From positions 6,801,162-6,865,161 of the forward strand of contig NC_052518.1 in the NCBI RefSeq assembly GCF_014356525.2: 64,000 bases of DNA. The letters are read 5' to 3'. The position numbers were made by a program, and so were the translations under genes. Of this stretch, positions 59,365-63,870 are shown piece by piece. A model generated the notes under the pieces. The model was not told the DNA's origin. It saw nothing but the letters and a program-made list of their open reading frames with translations, and ran no database searches. The stretch is from Nilaparvata lugens. Its lineage: Eukaryota; Arthropoda; Insecta; Hemiptera; Delphacidae. Position 1 is the first letter of the stretch, and every line of letters starts with the position of its first letter.

Positions 59365-61028
59365 CAGTGGTTGTAAAGAGCTGAGGTGGATTATTTGTTT
59401 TTTATGCTCAGTTTGTGTTCCTCTATACTGGCTGACCTATCCTGGCTTTGTTCGACCTACATACATCTTGTCACAATTCAGGCATGGGATGCAGTAAACG
59501 CCTTGATTTTCTAGCTCTAATCTCTGAACAGGTTTCTTTAGGAATTTTGAAATAGTTTGGAAAGGTTTGTAGACTGGTTTGATTTGAAATCTAGAGCTAG
59601 AAAATCTAGAGCTTTTGAGAGCTAGAAAATCAAGGCGTTTACAGCATCCCCTGCCTGAATTATGACAAGATGTATGTAGGTCAAACAAATAGAAGAATAT
59701 CAACCAGGATAGAGGAACACAAATTGAACATAAAAAACAAACAATCCACCTCAGCTCTTTACAACCACGAAAAGAACACAGGGCACAAAATAAACTTAAA
59801 AAATTATAAACAAATAGCCAACATTCAAGATTTTCGGGTTAGGATTGTACAAGAGGCTCTGGAAATAGAGAAACAAGGTAGCCTTAACAAAAGGGATGAC
59901 AGTACAAATATCTCTTCTCTTTGGAAAATCATTCTAAACACATCTCAAAAGCCAGACACTTCTCCGGGAATTCCATTCACCCAACAGCGCCAGGCCGAGC
60001 ATGTGGAAGAGGGAGAGGGGAGGAGGTACTCCCTTCGACCACGAGGAAGAATTTTGAAGCACAGGCAGGAGTCAGTGTAGCATTAACTGCGCTCCGAAGA
60101 TGTCATTGGAGCCACTGACAAGCCTCTTCTCCAGCAGCATGAACTTCAGTCAACTCTCCATGATAAGGATTAAGTATTTAATATGTTAAATACTAGTAGA
60201 CTCAAGTAAATTCTGGAGCCAGTGACAAGCCTCTCCTCCAGCAGCATAAAATTCAGTCAGCCCTCCATGATAAGAGTATTGTGGACTCAGATATCAGGTG
60301 ATTCATTGATTGAATTTGACCACATTGGCACAGAGGATCAGAGGTGTATCCCCATGCTGTCATCAGCTCAGCACACCTTCCTACCTGCGTCCTGAACCGG
60401 TCAAGGCCACACCACTCTCTACGTCTCAGCTGGGTGCCAGGGACAATATTATATAGGTAATATAATATTTTCACTTTGATTTGAGTTTAAAAAACTAGCA
60501 GTTACTCCTGACGAAAGATGTATAGTTTCAAAATATAAGTAGGAGAAGTATAATGAAAGCTTATATATTTAGTTTTAATGAATTGGGTAAAAATTGATAC
60601 ACGAGTGGAATAGAAGAATTCTTCAAGATAAAAATACACAAGAAGTAAGATTATTAATTATTCAATATACTATAGAAAAGGCAGGATAAAAAGATAGAAA
60701 AGCAAGGATAGAAAGGCAAGATAAAAATACACAAGAAGTAAGATGATTAATTATTCAATATACTATAGAAAAGGCAGAAATCCATTCATAGCTACCTGAG
60801 TGTATCGTTGTGCACTGTGAATATGCCATATAAGAAACATACGAGTCCCACAATTGATGCTGGTATGAGCATATGCGTGTAGAATCCAAGCCAAGCAAAA
60901 TATAATCCATATTTTACACCAAAGTACTCTTTAATTTGATCGATTGGCTGGTGCTTGATCCATTTACTCATTTGAGCCCACTCAAGGTATAAGAGATTCC
61001 TCAGAGAGCCTGGTATTTTGTTATCACC
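27528..61028 (-). CDS. Anoctamin (TMEM16 family) gene, 3' ten exons; 5' end outside window
   Basis: Calcium-activated chloride channel or lipid scramblase of the TMEM16 family, acting in the plasma or internal membranes. Ten exons are joined on the minus strand: 61028-60796, 57960-57800, 51694-51462, 50115-49939, 47933-47729, 43543-43446, 35606-35237, 32462-32193, 28542-28380, 27643-27528. All introns are GT-AG and the phases agree at every junction. The total is 2026 nt, which is 675 codons including TAG plus one surplus base in the 47933-47729 exon. The product covers the end of the cytoplasmic domain, TM1 to TM10 and a ~50-residue tail. Residues matching the known Ca2+ ligands are present: N...E in TM6, E..E in TM7, E...D in TM8 and IPD in TM10. 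Which subfamily (ANO1/2, ANO5/6, ANO7 or insect-specific) is not resolved. Confidence 0.95.
28380..28542 (-). CDS. Anoctamin exon I (TM10 and tail)
   Basis: [18 protein letters not shown] contains the TM10 Asp (IPD) found near the second Ca2+ site. A basic amphipathic tail with [15 protein letters not shown] follows. Acceptor TTTTTTCAG, donor CAAG|GTATGT. Ends in phase 1. Confidence 0.94.
28543..29429. other. Intron with no recognisable element
   Basis: AT-rich intronic sequence. From 29325 there is a GGCCGACCACTAACGATAGG end-like sequence (see findings). Confidence 0.5.
29430..29903 (+). pseudogene. CR1/Jockey-group LINE C-terminal fragment
   Basis: The open frame reads [12 protein letters not shown], then [35 protein letters not shown] and a [11 protein letters not shown] block: the region after the RT thumb. 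The ORF opens upstream at 29256, but the first ~55 codons are unrelated. It belongs to the same group as 46791-47483. The 5' end is truncated. Confidence 0.75.
30023..30834 (+). pseudogene. Jockey-type LINE C-terminus split by a MITE
   Basis: Part one, 30023-30231, reads [31 protein letters not shown] and [17 protein letters not shown] up to RIQRH. The MITE at 30233-30707 follows. Part two, 30718-30834, reads [19 protein letters not shown] ... EPLELW to TGA. These are consecutive blocks of the Jockey RT C-terminus, so the MITE landed within the coding sequence. The family is related to 36300-38322 but on the opposite strand. Confidence 0.85.
30233..30707. mobile_element. Foldback MITE (same family as 14419-15006)
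   Basis: CAAAGGCTAAAAATAAACTT starts the left arm and its complement ends the right arm. The centre is near 30470. The borders TTGA and TTTAA are compatible with an eroded TTAA duplication. Confidence 0.85.
30835..31703. other. Intron with no firm feature
   Basis: A 60-codon plus-strand ORF at 31063-31245, continued by [14 protein letters not shown] wording in another frame, faintly resembles LINE C-terminal tails. I do not assign it. Confidence 0.4.
31704..31973 (+). repeat. 90-bp tandem repeat, three copies
   Basis: Units start ATTACAATAAATAAACCACT at 31704, 31794 and 31884 and are nearly identical. Recent duplication is likely. Confidence 0.95.
32193..32462 (-). CDS. Anoctamin exon H (TM9, extracellular loop, start of TM10)
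   Basis: 90 codons, phase 0. [16 protein letters not shown] is the canonical post-TM8 block. A glycosylatable loop follows ([25 protein letters not shown]), then [15 protein letters not shown]. Acceptor TTCTCCAG, donor CAG|GTGAGA. Confidence 0.95.
32671..32875 (+). repeat. Dispersed repeat, CTAGCAGGTAACCCGTGCTC type
   Basis: The block GTAACCCGTGCTCCGCAAGG and the downstream AAAATTTCATGTTAATCGGT wording are typical of a high-copy non-coding repeat in insect genomes. A short antisense copy of the first block is at 9728-9755. Confidence 0.5.
33130..34219 (-). mobile_element. Tigger/pogo-like DNA transposon, decayed
   Basis: Left end CAGTCGAACCTCT after TA at 33128; right end AGAGGTTCGAGTG before TA at 34220. 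The CAGT-x-GAACCTC terminus is typical of Tigger-like elements with TA duplication. The internal sequence carries a minus-strand transposase remnant. The length, 1090 bp, is less than half of a full element. Confidence 0.85.
33560..33927 (-). pseudogene. Tigger-like transposase C-terminal remnant
   Basis: Minus-strand frames give [16 protein letters not shown] near the start and an (ATC)n-expanded stretch at 33786-33806. Then [17 protein letters not shown]..., [13 protein letters not shown] and a KIQPILLTF ending follow. The ending resembles the Q..ITDFF finish of Tigger/jerky-type proteins. The DDE catalytic core is absent. Confidence 0.6.
34222..35236. other. Intron, one unassigned ORF
   Basis: The 132-codon plus-strand ORF at 34376-34774 (ending KDKNI) is Asn/Lys-rich, as expected from AT-rich DNA, and matches no family I recognise. 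Nothing else is seen. Confidence 0.35.
35237..35606 (-). CDS. Anoctamin exon G (TM7-TM8)
   Basis: The longest exon. It carries a variable acidic loop ([11 protein letters not shown]), [19 protein letters not shown] with the two TM7 glutamates, [12 protein letters not shown], and [11 protein letters not shown] with the TM8 Glu and Asp. It ends in GKLAVISN. All four acidic Ca2+ ligands expected in this part are intact. Acceptor TTTTAG, donor AAT|GTAAGT. Confidence 0.96.
36313..37230 (-). pseudogene. Jockey RT palm, thumb and C-terminus
   Basis: About 300 residues in one frame: motif [14 protein letters not shown], motif [21 protein letters not shown], motif [26 protein letters not shown], and the C-terminal [14 protein letters not shown] and [13 protein letters not shown] ending in TAG. 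The catalytic residues are intact here, but upstream losses make the element defective. Confidence 0.88.
37329..38322 (-). pseudogene. Jockey endonuclease C-terminus and RT lead-in
   Basis: In pieces: [20 protein letters not shown] (the catalytic GDFNAKH block), then [19 protein letters not shown], then [12 protein letters not shown] (catalytic Asp-His), then KATKRIKRP and the [13 protein letters not shown] entry. At least three frame changes occur. Confidence 0.8.
38560..39030 (-). pseudogene. CR1/Jockey-group LINE RT C-terminal fragment
   Basis: The minus strand reads [20 protein letters not shown], one stop, then [30 protein letters not shown] and [19 protein letters not shown]. This is the thumb to C-terminal region. 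It lies immediately next to the Jockey element but belongs to a different family. Confidence 0.78.
39110..39540 (-). pseudogene. LINE C-terminal and 3' end
   Basis: The minus-strand ORF (39270-39518) reads [38 protein letters not shown] and an [20 protein letters not shown] ending. This is the RHRL...G...F..LP....FK..L..FL pattern at the extreme C-terminus of CR1/Jockey-like proteins. The 3' UTR runs to an A/T-rich tail near 39110. It may be part of the same insertion as 38560-39030 rearranged, or a separate one. Confidence 0.65.
39781..40144. mobile_element. Foldback element with ~155-bp arms
   Basis: The arm from AAGAAAACAAAGATATTGTC is mirrored by one ending GACAATATCTTTGTTTTCTT. Near the centre the arms read CCTAATCTTAG and CTAAGATTAGG. 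Non-coding. ORFs here are arm artefacts. Confidence 0.85.
40214..40605 (-). mobile_element. PIF/Harbinger-like element end with MADF fragment
   Basis: Read on the minus strand, GGCCGTCCACTAGAACCG (at about 40598) looks like a terminal repeat. Roughly 270 bp later the frame [20 protein letters not shown] (40227-40333) begins a MADF domain, the DNA-binding module of PIF/Harbinger accessory proteins. It stops after 35 codons, so only the domain start is present. An MADF host-gene retrocopy is the alternative. Confidence 0.5.
40730..40960. other. Tigger-like end and antisense LINE 3' tail
   Basis: CAGTAGAGCACCGGTTATCC at 40730 resembles a Tigger/pogo terminus; no partner end was found nearby. 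From 40847 a (TTTA)n tract is followed by a stem-loop, GAGTGCAACAGGCATACAGC CCAAACGCACTC (40877-40908), of the kind seen at 58168, and is probably an antisense LINE or SINE 3' end. Confidence 0.5.
40961..42577. other. Intron with no recognisable gene
   Basis: AT-rich sequence. At 42120-42240 the wording (TTCGTTCTAAAGTTATTGTAG, then an AACATACAAACAGACGG end) is of the microsatellite-adjacent repeat style but is not one of the families defined here. Confidence 0.45.
42578..42917. mobile_element. hAT-like foldback MITE with perfect 8-bp TSD
   Basis: Termini CTTAGACCAGTTATAGAATA and the complementary right end are flanked by GTTGGCCC on both sides (42570-42577 and 42918-42925). It is the same family as 19415-19760. 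The 8-bp duplication is the hallmark of the hAT superfamily. Confidence 0.92.
42926..43445. other. No recognisable feature
   Basis: Intronic sequence between the MITE and exon F. The small ORF at 43011-43250 (minus) is not supported. Confidence 0.5.
43446..43543 (-). CDS. Anoctamin exon F (TM6)
   Basis: Starts with [20 protein letters not shown] and includes [10 protein letters not shown], whose Asn and Glu, four residues apart, correspond to the TM6 Ca2+ ligands. Acceptor TTCCAG, donor CC|GTGAGT. It ends two bases into a Pro codon. Confidence 0.95.
43963..44814. mobile_element. MITE with clustered GAGCATTTGCTC subterminal motifs
   Basis: Terminal repeats ATGGGCCATATGAATAAA (left) and the complement of ATGGCCCATATGAATAAA (right), one mismatch. 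Both subterminal regions are crowded with the palindrome GAGCATTTGCTC and its variants in both orientations. The middle ~450 bp lacks them and lacks coding. Such arrays act as transposase-binding sites in several DNA transposon groups; the superfamily is not identified. Confidence 0.8.
44990..45690 (+). pseudogene. LINE C-terminal tail and 3' UTR (family with 52240)
   Basis: Fragments [22 protein letters not shown], then [20 protein letters not shown], then [19 protein letters not shown] with TAA are the C-terminus. A ~240-bp 3' UTR ends TTTATAGTGGAGTGTATATT and an ATTGAA-rich tail. Frame breaks are present. The 52240-52730 copy shares the last coding block and the whole UTR. Confidence 0.78.
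45727..45815. repeat. Long hairpin (39-bp arms)
   Basis: Arms ACAATATACATATACAAAAC... and the complement around a TGGGCAAAGCCTG centre, with few mismatches. The core is related to the stem-loops at 40877 and 58168. Confidence 0.85.
46190..46291. repeat. Short inverted-repeat element
   Basis: CTTCCACTAGCTGCTGTGGG and CCCACCGCAGCTAGTGGAAG are arms separated by about 60 bp. Non-coding mini-MITE candidate. Confidence 0.7.
46791..47483 (+). pseudogene. CR1/Jockey-group LINE RT thumb and C-terminus
   Basis: One 230-residue open frame: [58 protein letters not shown] and the [12 protein letters not shown]...FK..L finish, ending in TAA. The absence of stops suggests fairly recent insertion. Motif C and everything upstream are missing, so the copy is dead on arrival. 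The intronic location between exons E and F is harmless to splicing as far as visible. Confidence 0.85.
47729..47933 (-). CDS. Anoctamin exon E (TM4-TM5), with one surplus base
   Basis: Encodes [34 protein letters not shown] and [10 protein letters not shown], the conserved block around TM5. At 47783-47786 the minus strand has AAAA where the family reading needs three A. The literal frame therefore turns into a stop within 10 codons. The conserved continuation (FVGYP, then FGFRQEE, up to the donor at 47728) is in the next frame. Length 205 instead of the expected 204. A homopolymer assembly error is the simplest explanation; a real null allele is possible. Confidence 0.9.
48001..48056 (+). 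repeat. 28-bp tandem duplication
   Basis: ACAGTAGATGTTATAATAAT... occurs twice in a row with one base difference at the junction. Confidence 0.85.
48272..48852 (+). mobile_element. Internally deleted mariner/IS630-like transposon
   Basis: Termini CACCGTGATTCCAAAAGAAT... and the complement of CCCTGTGATTCAAAAAGAAT..., about 37 bp each, are flanked by TA (48270-48271, 48853-48854). The inside keeps only the last ~70 codons of the transposase. Related to the fragment at 63871-64000 by protein. Confidence 0.92.
48519..48723 (+). pseudogene. Mariner-like (DDE) transposase C-terminal remnant
   Basis: Reads [26 protein letters not shown] wording, then [20 protein letters not shown] and GGGHIEHL with TGA. 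The W.Y.KD.VY......EL and YR.D..R...G.HIEHL patterns mark arthropod IS630/mariner-like transposases. The catalytic Asp/Glu part is deleted. Confidence 0.8.
49258..49655 (+). repeat. Palindromic tRNA-SINE dimer (inverted relative to 8584)
   Basis: Left arm (minus) is deleted around the B box; right arm is complete. Between them is ATCCAGAGATTGTC, the exact reverse complement of the spacer at 8780-8793. The locus as a whole is therefore the same dimeric unit in the opposite orientation, which shows that the dimer itself is dispersed as a unit. Confidence 0.85.
49445..49517 (+). ncRNA. tRNA-like SINE head
   Basis: TGTCAGTTTGGTGTAAGGG ... GGGTTCGATTCCCGGGCTGACA: intact A and B boxes and an acceptor-like terminal pairing. 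It is fused to the SINE body, hence not a tRNA gene. Confidence 0.7.
49939..50115 (-). CDS. Anoctamin exon D (TM3 end and TM4)
   Basis: 59 codons, phase 0 on both sides. Contains [10 protein letters not shown], a short extracellular stretch with several Trp and Thr, and the hydrophobic [12 protein letters not shown] helix. Acceptor TTACAG, donor TAC|GTAAGA. Confidence 0.93.
50116..50604. other. Intron with no recognisable feature
   Basis: AT-rich. Nothing supported. Confidence 0.5.
50605..51260. mobile_element. Inverted-repeat element carrying a second nested MITE
   Basis: Outer arms: CACTGGCAGCTGTTACAG ... CCTGTTGACGAGACATG at 50648-50711, and their complement at 51150-51230 (CATGTCTCGTCAACAGG ... 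CTGTTACAGCTGCCAGTG). A related sequence without the insert is at 62280-62760. The interior holds the MITE at 50738-51021. Confidence 0.8.
50738..51021. mobile_element. GC-rich MITE with GCCCAATTCACAC termini
   Basis: Starts GCCCAATTCACACAGGACGG and ends CCGAAC-complementary sequence into GTGTGAATTGGGC. Richer in GC than its surroundings, with GACGTC/GACGTG-type motifs at both ends. Superfamily not determined. Confidence 0.8.
51269..51362 (+). repeat. 47-bp tandem duplication
   Basis: CCCAACTTTATATGGTCGCC... is repeated immediately and identically. It lies 100 bp below the donor of exon C. Confidence 0.95.
51462..51694 (-). CDS. Anoctamin exon C (TM2 end, intracellular loop, TM3 start)
   Basis: Starts with TLFLELWKR; the Glu here matches the TM2 Glu that contributes to the second Ca2+ site in ANO1. 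The HPRPQFL loop, the [12 protein letters not shown] segment and the start of TM3 ([10 protein letters not shown]) follow. Acceptor TTTGGCAG, donor TTG|GTAAGT, phase 0. Confidence 0.95.
51695..52239. other. Intron with no recognisable feature
   Basis: The minus-strand ORF of exon C stays open up to 51971, but this upstream extension has no anoctamin similarity and lies before the acceptor. It is intronic read-through. Confidence 0.6.
52240..52740 (+). pseudogene. LINE C-terminal tail and 3' UTR (family with 44990)
   Basis: [20 protein letters not shown] and [13 protein letters not shown]...ENCENLVRL with TAA, followed by the same 3' UTR as at 45410-45690 and an ATTGAA end. Heavily 5'-truncated. 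Confidence 0.8.
53257..54219 (+). repeat. Microsatellite-bearing interspersed repeat, short copy
   Basis: Same ends as 23503-25639, but with a single pass of the ~168-bp unit pair and a CA tract of only about 45 bp (54036-54083). Confidence 0.85.
54343..54496. mobile_element. Small MITE with TTAA duplication (piggyBac-like)
   Basis: AGCTGGATTCGCACACAGCA ... TGCTGTGTGCGAATCCAGT with arms continuing through CAGTGACAGTGAAAATATAA. TTAA occurs at 54339-54342 and 54497-54500. Same family as 17528-17680. Confidence 0.85.
54501..55040. other. Intron with no recognisable feature
   Basis: AT-rich. Nothing supported. Confidence 0.5.
55245..56600 (+). pseudogene. LINE relic with RNase H domain (I/R1/LOA-type)
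   Basis: Order: RT thumb ([16 protein letters not shown]), [20 protein letters not shown], a C-terminal spacer ([14 protein letters not shown]), then a complete ribonuclease [56 protein letters not shown]. All four acidic catalytic positions are visible. A post-RNase H block with [11 protein letters not shown] ends near 56480. Frames change near 55470, 55790 and 55985, so it is dead. RNase H separates it from the Jockey and RTE copies in this window. Confidence 0.82.
56773..57012 (+). repeat. Direct repeats enclosing a CACCTCCATGGA hairpin array
   Basis: AGAGAAACAAAACCCTCAAA (56776) and AGAGAAACATAACCCTCAAA (56982) continue through GTATGTTAATAAG. Between them three tandem GTCACCTCCATGGA units (56868-56921) face two TCCATGGAGGTGAC units (56931-56959). 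Confidence 0.88.
57013..57600. other. Possible mariner-like end, otherwise unassigned
   Basis: TACAGAGTGGCCCAAAAACC at 57130 has the TA-CAGRGTG-CCC form of mariner-like termini. I found no matching right end. Confidence 0.3.
57800..57960 (-). CDS. Anoctamin exon B (first extracellular loop and start of TM2)
   Basis: Encodes the Cys-rich loop [12 protein letters not shown]...C, whose cysteines form disulfides in the family. The [17 protein letters not shown] start of TM2 follows. Donor GGTAAGT. It ends one base into an Ala codon completed by exon C. Confidence 0.95.
58168..58211. repeat. Stem-loop, 17-bp stem
   Basis: GGGAAAGGAACAACAGGCTT / AAGCCCAAAACTGTTCCTTTCCC folds into a hairpin downstream of TTTATTTA-type sequence (58096-58130). 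It resembles 40877-40908 and the core of 45727-45815, and may be a conserved 3'-end structure of a LINE family, antisense here. Confidence 0.7.
58212..58844. other. Intron with no recognisable gene
   Basis: Contains a short duplicate of exon B's flank (GACAAATTATTATTTGTTTC at 58680, ATTACAAATATCG) that copies the 3' splice-site side of exon B (57925-57970). Otherwise empty. Confidence 0.55.
58845..58995 (+). pseudogene. RTE-like LINE C-terminal fragment
   Basis: Reads [20 protein letters not shown], then [21 protein letters not shown]. The GRPR..WL..V and A.DR..W..A.NQ wording is that of LINE C-termini. Confidence 0.6.
59300..59363. repeat. (TA)n microsatellite
   Basis: About 30 TA units ending at the border of the Penelope-like element. 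Confidence 0.97.
59364..59603 (-). pseudogene. Inverted Penelope-like fragment
   Basis: Minus-strand reading: [40 protein letters not shown], then stop. It includes the RT-to-endonuclease connector that the plus-strand part lacks, and a Cys pair (C..C) where the plus-strand copy has lost one Cys. Confidence 0.8.
59634..60080 (+). pseudogene. GIY-YIG endonuclease domain (Penelope-like)
   Basis: Cuts target DNA for integration. Motifs: [18 protein letters not shown] (the GIY...YIG pair as GVY/YVG), [17 protein letters not shown] (catalytic Arg and the EH pair), [11 protein letters not shown], and an [16 protein letters not shown] block with the catalytic Glu and the following Asn. A Pro/Arg-rich tail ends in TAG. 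The domain itself is uninterrupted; the RT is absent. Confidence 0.85.
60108..60274 (+). repeat. 60-bp direct repeat pair
   Basis: GGAGCCACTGACAAGCCTCT ... CTCCATGATAAG at 60108-60167 and 60215-60274, about 90% alike. They lie just after the Penelope ORF and may be its 3' UTR repeats. Confidence 0.85.
60280..60474 (-). pseudogene. LINE C-terminal zinc-knuckle-like fragment
   Basis: Minus-strand reading: [47 protein letters not shown]. The W..L.R.RT..GRC...M..WG......C.CG..Q...H pattern is common at the C-terminus of R1/Jockey-related LINEs. Confidence 0.65.
60631..60777 (+). repeat. 54-bp direct repeat pair
   Basis: AAAAATACACAAGAAGTAAG ... AGAAAAGGCAG at 60631-60684 and 60723-60777, immediately below exon A's donor. 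Confidence 0.85.
60796..61028 (-). CDS. Anoctamin exon A (TM1)
   Basis: Acceptor TTTACAG and donor CAG|GTAGC. It encodes the end of the cytoplasmic domain ([20 protein letters not shown]), the family-typical IKEYFG block and TM1 with [19 protein letters not shown]. It begins in phase 0 and ends two bases into a Ser codon. The next upstream exon is not in the window: 61029-64000 contains no matching coding sequence. Confidence 0.95.
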
Positions 61029-61067
61029 CTGTAAATGAAAAAGCATAAAATAAAACTAAAATGGCTT

Positions 61068-61190
61068 TGGTTGGCGGGGAGACCCTTGCAGTAATGTCCA
61101 AACTCGTCTGAATATATCATTTAAGCTTCAATGGGACTGTAATACTTCAGACGGGACCGACAGTTTAACATGCCCATCCGATAACAGTAT
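61068..61190 (-). repeat. Partial copy of the SINE at 48178
   Basis: GGCTTTGGTTGGCGGGGAGA ... GCCCATCCGATAACA matches both sides of the interrupted SINE (48183 onward and 48885 onward) without the mariner insert. The tRNA head is missing. Confidence 0.75.
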
Positions 61191-62279
61191 TGAGAAATCT
61201 CATTAATGATTCATTCCTATAAATAAGACTCAAGTTAATATATTATATTCATTCCTATAAAATAATATTAAATCCTATAATTCTATCTTTTCAGTGCAAC
61301 AACTGTCGTTCAGTGTTATATGAATACTTGGCATTCTCGTTTGATATTGTAATACCAGTTTATTATACTCTCTATATATAATTATATACTCTAATATGTC
61401 GGAGACAGTATTCATTGGAACTCCATGCAATACTTGGAAGAACAGCATTACAGGAATTTAATTTCATGTATTCACTGGATGATGAATAGTTATTATTGAC
61501 GGTTCAAGTATAGACAGTTTCTTATAAGTTATAGTTCTGGGGTAACCAAACACCTTTTTAAAAAGAAAAACTTTATTTTCAAACACATAATTATAAAATA
61601 TATATCGAATAAGAGAGAAGTGCTCTCGGTGGAGTTTGGCAGTAGACTGACTAAAAGTACTATGATCGAGCATTACAATGGAATACAGCGTCAGCAATAA
61701 TATTAGGTGTTACCAGATGTAACTATAGATTTAAACTATTCCATCACATTACAGTTGTGTTGTGAGTGATGTTGTGGTACTTTTCCATAATGATAACACA
61801 AATTTAAATTGTCAACCACTTTTTAAAAAGTATTCATTTGGTAAAAAAAACAATTGTATTGTTTTGTAAAGTGTTGACAATTTAAATTTGTGTTTTCATT
61901 ATTCCATCACAATTTAATCTAGTCCATTTTTATTCATATTTATTAACTGTCTGTGATTTTGTAACTATTCAATGTTTGGAATGTTGTTGAATTTTTACTA
62001 TTGTATTACTCTTGACGATCTCAAGAGCCATCTGTAATAAAATGATTTGTTCAATTTGATTCGATTCTACAAACAGTACAGAATTTTTTAAAATTTTACA
62101 TGTGAATAATGTTAACTTCTCATATCCATGTATATAATCGATTCTACAATTGTGAACGCTTGGACCAATTGAAAAATATTGATTCCTGATGTATTCTTCA
62201 GGAAAAATATTGTACTAATGTGTCTGGTGTGTATTACAGACTACAGATACTACAAGAAGACTACAGTCTATTTTATATA
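61191..62279. other. Non-coding, one hairpin
   Basis: At 61795-61894 the arm AACACAAATTTAAATTGTCA faces TGACAATTTAAATTTGTGTT, enclosing 56 bp. No upstream anoctamin exon is visible. Confidence 0.6.
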
Positions 62280-62760
62280 CACGGGGTTCCAAAAAAATAC
62301 ATAGGCCTACATTCTTTGACAGTAAATATCTTGGTAGCGCACTGACAGACCGTTTTAGACCGTCTTACTCAGCGAAGTCTTTTGAATAACGTATTTCCCA
62401 TTTTCGAACAATCTGTTCATTTTAAACCAGCGTAGCATCGCCAATGCTGCCGTTTCCAACGTAGCCATCGCTCCTTATCTCGGACAGCGCATGCGCTTGA
62501 GCTTAACAATGACACTCGACCACAGCTTAAACTGTGATGAATGAATGAAAAAAAGATATTTTGTTGTGAACTGTTCGTAGTTTCAGTATTAATCAGTTAC
62601 ATCGCCCAAAGACGTCGCTCAAGATACGCTATGGCGGTCTGAAAGGGCTCAGGTTTACAGAGGTCTGAAACGCGTTTCAACAATTTCAACGCGATGTACA
62701 GAAAAATCCCCATGCTATACTACCTCTTGACAGAACTTCGAACTGCAATACCAAGTAAGA
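62280..62760. mobile_element. Mariner-like end and relative of the 50605 element
   Basis: TACACGGGGTTCCAAAAAAATA at 62277 resembles the mariner terminus at 48270. The following ACAGTAAATATCTTGGTA... and the distal AACTGCAATACCAAGTAAGA block match the outer arms of 50605-51260 without its nested MITE. Confidence 0.55.
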
Positions 62761-62781
62761 ATCACAGCTGTACGTTAAAAA

Positions 62782-63681
62782 TCTGGTGTGGTACACCCAC
62801 ACAACTTTCCTTGCTCATTGAACTTCAAGCCTCATTCTTAAACGAGAATAATTTAAGGGAATAACATAATGACAATTGGCGGCAACATATTTGAAACCAC
62901 GACTACTGTATAATATGTGTATTAAATAATTGTTTTCAGAGTACTTTTTCCTTTGTGTAATGTGAAATTCGATTATTTTTTAAAAGTCGTCAAAACAGCT
63001 CTTCTACAGATGAAATATCTCGACCATGTGTTCTTTTTATAAACTGCTCTACCTACCTACCTCATGCACGAGAAGGAGGTTACAAAGTACATTTCTCAAG
63101 GATGGGGTGCACCCCCTATTAGTTTCCCAGGAAGAAGACTCATGCCAGTTTATAGAGCTGATAGATAGCTATAAATAAAGGGTATGAATTTGAAAAAAAT
63201 CGGTCGTCATTTTTGAGAAAATCGTGAAAAACATGGGTTTTTAGTAATTATCTGTCATTTTTCTCAAGAATATGACGGAGCTCCTGCAATTTTCCCAGAG
63301 ATGAGACTCATGTCAGTTCATAGGGCTTATCCATGGTATAAATTTGAAGAAAATCGTTAGAGCCGTTTCGAGAAAAACATGGTTTTTTAGTAATCATCCG
63401 TCATTTTTCCGCCATCTTGAATTGAATTTTTATTGTCGGATCCTCATGGTACAAGGACCTTAAGTTGAAAATTTCAAGTCAATCGGTTAATTAGGAATGG
63501 AGTTATTGTGTTCACAGACACACATACACACACATACACATATACACACAGACCAATACCCAAAAATCATGTTTTTGGACTCAGGGGACCTTGAAACGCA
63601 TAGAAAACTTGAAATTAGGGTACCTTTTTTTTGGAAAGCAATACTTTCCTTACCTATGGTAATAGGGCAAGGAAAGTAAAA
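62782..63681 (+). repeat. Microsatellite-bearing interspersed repeat, third copy
   Basis: Same ends as 23503 and 53257. The CA tract is reduced to a short CACATA mixture (63519-63551). The ~168-bp unit appears twice in eroded form. Confidence 0.85.
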
Positions 63682-63686
63682 AAGTA

Positions 63687-63760
63687 AATTCGTATGGCTT
63701 TTGTTAGTGGGGACTGGGGAATCCCTTCCGGGAAGGTTCCCCTCGCCTGAATATAGTCCT
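63687..63760 (-). repeat. Tail part of the SINE at 48178
   Basis: TATGGCTTTTGTTAGTGGGG and CCCCTCGCCTGAATATA match the SINE tail region. Truncated. Confidence 0.6.
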
Positions 63761-63870
63761 TAAAAAGGACTTTACAACGTTGAAAATTCATATAAATCTT
63801 ATTAAACAAGGTACACAGCTGGTTTCGGTGTTGTTTTAAAGGAAAACACTTCAAGTTCTTTTACCTTAAA

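Larger units (their letters stand above)
59364..60080 (+). mobile_element. Penelope-like element 3' end with inverted partial copy
   Basis: The right part (59634-60080) encodes a GIY-YIG endonuclease domain. The left part (59364-59603) encodes the region just before and the start of the same domain on the minus strand. The two share inverted arms of about 150 bp (59364-59520 against 59623-59770). Inverted partial copies at the 5' end are characteristic of Penelope-like retroelement insertions. Confidence 0.85.

Noticed and set aside
61464..61697. Possible upstream anoctamin exon
   Set aside because: The ORF has no similarity to the TMEM16 N-terminal domain and does not join exon A in phase through a convincing donor.
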